Assembly (NCBI GenBank): GCA_017559685.1
Contig: JAFYQY010000217.1
Span: forward strand, 1 to 8,563
DNA from: Alistipes sp.
GTDB taxonomy: Bacteria; Bacteroidota; Bacteroidia; Bacteroidales; Rikenellaceae
DNA length: 8,563 bases
Direction: 5' to 3'
Below the pieces are notes generated by a model. The model had not been told where the DNA came from. It was given only the letters and a program-made list of their open reading frames with translations, and made no database searches. Shown piece after piece: positions 6,382 through 8,563 of the stretch (position 1 is the stretch's first letter; every line of letters starts with the position of its first letter). A program made the position numbers and the translations under genes.

Positions 6382-6446
6382 ACAAAAAGAGCGGAAATGT
6401 GAAAATATTGTTGATTTTTAATGTTTAATTTTTAATTAAAATTTTC

Positions 6447-6454
6447 TACCTTTG
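6447..6454 (+). promoter_or_regulatory. putative -7 box for the aminotransferase gene
   Basis: TACCTTTG fits TAnnTTTG exactly. TTTA (6424-6427) lies 19 bases upstream as a three-of-four match to the -33 box. The leader to the ATG at 6491 would be about 30 bases. Because this box overlaps a possible TTG start at 6452, it argues against that longer reading. Confidence 0.6.
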
Positions 6455-6490
6455 TGCATTCGGAATTTCAAAAAAATAGAACATAACACT

Positions 6491-7675
6491 ATGAGCAAAG
6501 TTACTATCGAGCGTGCGCATCGTATGGACGGAACAGGCGAGTACTACTTCTCACGCCGTCTCCGTGAGATCGCAGAGATTGAGGCGACTACAGGTCGTCA
6601 GATTATTAAGTTGGCTATGGGTAGCCCAGACCTCCCGCCACACCCATCGGTTATTGAGCGTCTTTCGCAGGAGGCTCTCCGCCCCGATGTTCACAAGTAT
6701 ATGTCGTTCAAGGGCGAGCCTGTATTGCGTAAGGCATTCGCAGATTGGTACGGCAAGTGGTACGGTGTAGAGGTTAACTACAACACCGAGGTATTGCCTC
6801 TTATCGGCTCGAAGGAGGGAATTATGCACATCTGCCAGACCTTCGTCAACCCTGGCGACAAGGTGCTCGTGCCAAACCCTGGTTACGCTGCATACAAGGC
6901 TGCTGTGACTATGACAGGCGGTGTGATGCTCCCATATTCGCTCAACAAAGAGAATGGCTTCAAGCCTGACTTTGCAGCTATCGAGGCTGCAGGCGTCGAG
7001 GGTGTGAAGATTATGTTTGCTAACTTCCCTGGTATGCCAACAGGTCAGACTCCAACCAAGGAGTTGTTCGAGGAGATCGTTGCATTCGGTCGCAAGCACA
7101 ACATTCTCGTTATTCACGACAACCCATACTCGTTCATCCGTAACAACGACAAGCCTATGAGTATCCTCGCAATCGAGGGCGCAAAGGATGTGGCTATGGA
7201 GATGAACTCGTTGTCGAAGGGTCACTCGATGGCAGGATGGCGTGTAGGCGTTATCATCGGTAAGGAGGAGTGGATCAACTCTATCTTGACCTTCAAGTCG
7301 AATATGGACTCGGGTATGTTCTACCCTGTTCAGGCTGCTGCCGAGACCGCTCTCGCATTGGGCGAGGAGTGGTTCACTGAGTTGAATGCTATCTACCGTG
7401 AGCGTGAGAAGCAGGGAATGGAGTTGCTCGATGCACTCGGATGTACCTACCAGCCAAATCAGGCAGGTTTGTTTATCTGGGCTGAGATTCCAGCTGACTT
7501 CGAGGGCGATGGATACGACTTCTCGGACGACGTAATGGAGAAGTGCGACGTATTCCTCACTCCTGGTGGTATCTTCGGTACTGAGGGTAAGCGATATGTT
7601 CGTATTACTTTGTGCTGCCCTACTGAGCTTTTGAAGAAGGCTACTGACAATATCAAGGCTCGCTACACAAAGTAG
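6491..7675 (+). CDS. PLP-dependent class I/II aminotransferase
   Basis: 394 residues, full length for a fold-type I aminotransferase of the aspartate aminotransferase superfamily; cytosolic. Visible are KLAMGSPDLPPHP (40-52, substrate-side loop), GSKEGIMH (106-113, cofactor phosphate region), PNPGYAAY (128-135), ANFPGMPTG (177-185), IHDNPYSF (208-215) with D210 for the pyridine nitrogen and Y213, SLSKGHSMAGWRVG (240-253) with the Schiff-base lysine K243, and RYVRITLC (368-375) with R371 for the substrate carboxylate. The usual NPTG asparagine, which contacts the PLP 3'-hydroxyl, is methionine (M182). The sequence resembles aspartate, LL-diaminopimelate and related aminotransferases, but the amino donor cannot be chosen from sequence. 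The ATG at 6491 is preferred over an in-frame TTG at 6452 that lies inside the promoter. It is a single gene ended by the terminator at 7692. Confidence 0.93.
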   Translation: MSKVTIERAHRMDGTGEYYFSRRLREIAEIEATTGRQIIKLAMGSPDLPPHPSVIERLSQEALRPDVHKYMSFKGEPVLRKAFADWYGKWYGVEVNYNTEVLPLIGSKEGIMHICQTFVNPGDKVLVPNPGYAAYKAAVTMTGGVMLPYSLNKENGFKPDFAAIEAAGVEGVKIMFANFPGMPTGQTPTKELFEEIVAFGRKHNILVIHDNPYSFIRNNDKPMSILAIEGAKDVAMEMNSLSKGHSMAGWRVGVIIGKEEWINSILTFKSNMDSGMFYPVQAAAETALALGEEWFTELNAIYREREKQGMELLDALGCTYQPNQAGLFIWAEIPADFEGDGYDFSDDVMEKCDVFLTPGGIFGTEGKRYVRITLCCPTELLKKATDNIKARYTK

Positions 7676-7691
7676 TCTTATACTTATAAAT

Positions 7692-7731
7692 AATATAGGC
7701 ACCCTCGATTGAAGGTGCCTATATTGTTTTT
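7692..7731 (+). terminator. rho-independent terminator of the aminotransferase gene
   Basis: AATATAGGCACC (7692-7703) pairs perfectly over 12 bp with GGTGCCTATATT (7714-7725) around a 10-base loop, then GTTTTT. It begins 17 bases after the TAG. The minus-strand gene ends only 13 bases beyond, and the reverse reading (ending ATTATTTATAAG) could also stop that convergent transcript, though with a poorer U-tract. Confidence 0.9.
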
Positions 7732-7743
7732 GGTGCGGTGTGC

Positions 7744-8379
7744 TTACTTTACACGGATAAGATTTATACCGTCTCGCAGTGGCAAAATCACATTCTCTAC
7801 CCTACTGTCGTTGCGAACATAGTCGTTGAAGGCGATGATCTCCTGCGTCTGCTTATCCTTGCGAGCGACCTCCTCGACAACCTTGCCGTACCAGAGGATA
7901 TTATCTGCCAAAATGAACGAGTTGCTGTGTACGAGGTTGTGCTCGAACAACATCTCATAGTAGGCGGTGTACTCTCGTTTGTCGCCATCGATAAATACGA
8001 GGTCGTACTGCTCACCTAGCTTTGGTGCAATCTCGAGTGCCGAGCCGATGTGCTGACGAATCTTGTCGCCGAGACCGCTACGCTCGAAAAAGTCGGCTGC
8101 AATCATCTCCAACTCGTCGTCAACCTCGCAAGTGTCGATAAATGCACCCTCCTCCAAGCCTGCAGCCATCGAGAGTGCCGAATAGCCCGTAAAGGTGCCT
8201 ATTTCGAGAATTCGCCTTGGGCGAAGCATACGCACAAGCATCTCGAGGGTTTTACCCTGAATATGTCCCGAAATCATTCGTGGGTTAATCACACGCAAGT
8301 AGGTCTCACGCTCCAACTCGTGCAACAAATCGCCCTGTGGAGAGGACATATCGCTGATGTATTGTTCTAGTTTGTCCAT
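7744..8379 (-). CDS. SAM-dependent O-methyltransferase (caffeoyl-CoA OMT / TrmR-like family)
   Basis: 211 residues, the usual size for bacterial Methyltransf_3 proteins. It has the SAM-binding motif RRILEIGTFTGYSALSMA (55-72), the acidic strand-2 residue in IDTCEVDDE (81-89), and the divalent-metal site made by D131 in VFIDGDKREY (128-137) and D159/N160 in ADNILWYGKVV (158-168), ending in a typical LPLRDGINLIRVK strand. Bacterial members methylate catechol-like hydroxyls; the B. subtilis homologue TrmR (YrrM) methylates 5-hydroxyuridine at tRNA position 34, a plausible role here but not provable from sequence. The ATG at 8377-8379 (MDKLEQYISD) is chosen because the family begins here and the in-frame extension to 8481 runs through repeat-rich DNA. 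It is convergent with the aminotransferase. No clear TAnnTTTG box is seen upstream. Confidence 0.9.
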   Translation of the reverse strand: MDKLEQYISDMSSPQGDLLHELERETYLRVINPRMISGHIQGKTLEMLVRMLRPRRILEIGTFTGYSALSMAAGLEEGAFIDTCEVDDELEMIAADFFERSGLGDKIRQHIGSALEIAPKLGEQYDLVFIDGDKREYTAYYEMLFEHNLVHSNSFILADNILWYGKVVEEVARKDKQTQEIIAFNDYVRNDSRVENVILPLRDGINLIRVK

Positions 8380-8409
8380 AAATTCTTTTGCTTTTATTTG
8401 GCGCAGCAA

Positions 8410-8460
8410 AATGGCATGCGCTCCCGTTGGTCGCTGAATGACAATGAATGACATGCGCTC
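8410..8460. repeat. 14-bp direct repeat upstream of the methyltransferase
   Basis: AATGGCATGCGCTC (8410-8423) recurs as AATGACATGCGCTC (8447-8460), 13 of 14 bases, 37 bp apart. Between them lies GAATGACAATGAATGAC, itself a repeat. The block is 30 to 80 bases upstream of the methyltransferase ATG, so an operator-like role is possible but unproven. Confidence 0.4.
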
Positions 8461-8496
8461 GTTACACTCACTGAATGGCAAAGCGCCTGTTATTAA

Positions 8497-8563
8497 GCAC
8501 TCCTTTGGAGTGCGCTGTCATTAAATGCCATTAAGGGCTGTAAGCCCGAATGCCATTAAATGC
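8497..8563. repeat. hairpins separated by AATGCCATTAA direct repeats (continues past window)
   Basis: Perfect hairpin GCACTCC-TTT-GGAGTGC (8497-8513) and hairpin GGGCT-GTA-AGCCC (8535-8547) alternate with the 11-bp direct repeat AATGCCATTAA at 8524-8534 and 8549-8559, and a further ATTAAATGC runs into the window end. This looks like the edge of an intergenic array of small palindromes. No reading frame of note is present in 8380-8563. Confidence 0.6.

Noticed and set aside
5746..6402. A 218-codon plus-strand open frame over the metallo-hydrolase gene
   Set aside because: A shadow of the minus-strand gene, which carries the full metal-binding motif set.
6452..6490. A longer aminotransferase starting at TTG 6452
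   Set aside because: The extension overlaps the TACCTTTG promoter box, and the added residues do not resemble the family N-terminus; the ATG at 6491 fits better.
6551..7702. A 383-codon open frame on the minus strand, antisense to the aminotransferase
   Set aside because: The translation has no domain texture and is rich in Leu, Val, Ser and Cys as expected from reversed codons of the real gene; the plus strand encodes a full aminotransferase with all catalytic residues.
8380..8481. A longer methyltransferase with 34 extra N-terminal residues
   Set aside because: The extra stretch lies in direct-repeat DNA and reads as low-quality protein, while MDKLEQYISD matches the usual family start.

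Overview
The window looks like ordinary chromosome from a Bacteroidales bacterium, possibly of the Rikenellaceae (Alistipes-like); the family is an inference. The protein sequences read as Bacteroidetes versions of their families. The spacers carry the Bacteroidetes sigma-factor signature TAnnTTTG, with a full TTTG-N20-TATATTTG promoter at 1425-1456. There are no strong Shine-Dalgarno sites. The lipid A gene lpxB means a Gram-negative envelope. I see no phage, transposase, CRISPR array, rRNA or tRNA.

Layout. 1-462 is the 3' end of mutS (mismatch repair). 463-596 holds an imperfect palindrome built of 9-bp units. 597-1052 on the minus strand is an AT-rich two-helix membrane protein of unknown function; its reading frame stays open and protein-like up to a TAG at 1140-1142, so its start is doubtful. 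1053-1523 has no further gene, but about 1192-1421 on the minus strand looks like a stand-alone structured RNA: a perfect promoter, a GCAA-capped 5' hairpin, a 191-nt rod-like hairpin and a U-tract. Its shape and size fit 6S RNA. 1524-3182 on the plus strand is an AspT/YidE-type antiporter whose promoter region contains four heptanucleotide repeats.

3191-6354 is a block of four minus-strand genes. In transcription order they are a glyoxalase II-like metallo-hydrolase, trmD, lpxB, and a fumarylacetoacetate-hydrolase-fold protein that starts directly on the last base of lpxB. That last protein appears to have lost all three metal ligands of its family. Across a divergent promoter region, 6491-7675 encodes a class I/II PLP aminotransferase, followed by a strong hairpin terminator at 7692-7731. 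7744-8379 on the minus strand encodes an SAM-dependent O-methyltransferase of the caffeoyl-CoA OMT/TrmR type. From 8380 to the end there is non-coding DNA with small hairpins and direct repeats.

The genes do not form one pathway. They cover DNA repair, tRNA modification (trmD and perhaps the methyltransferase), lipid A synthesis, amino-acid transport and metabolism, and thioester or aldehyde detoxification. The most interesting items are the structured RNA, the metal-site-less FAH-fold protein coupled to lpxB, and the heptamer repeat where the -33 element of the transporter promoter should lie.
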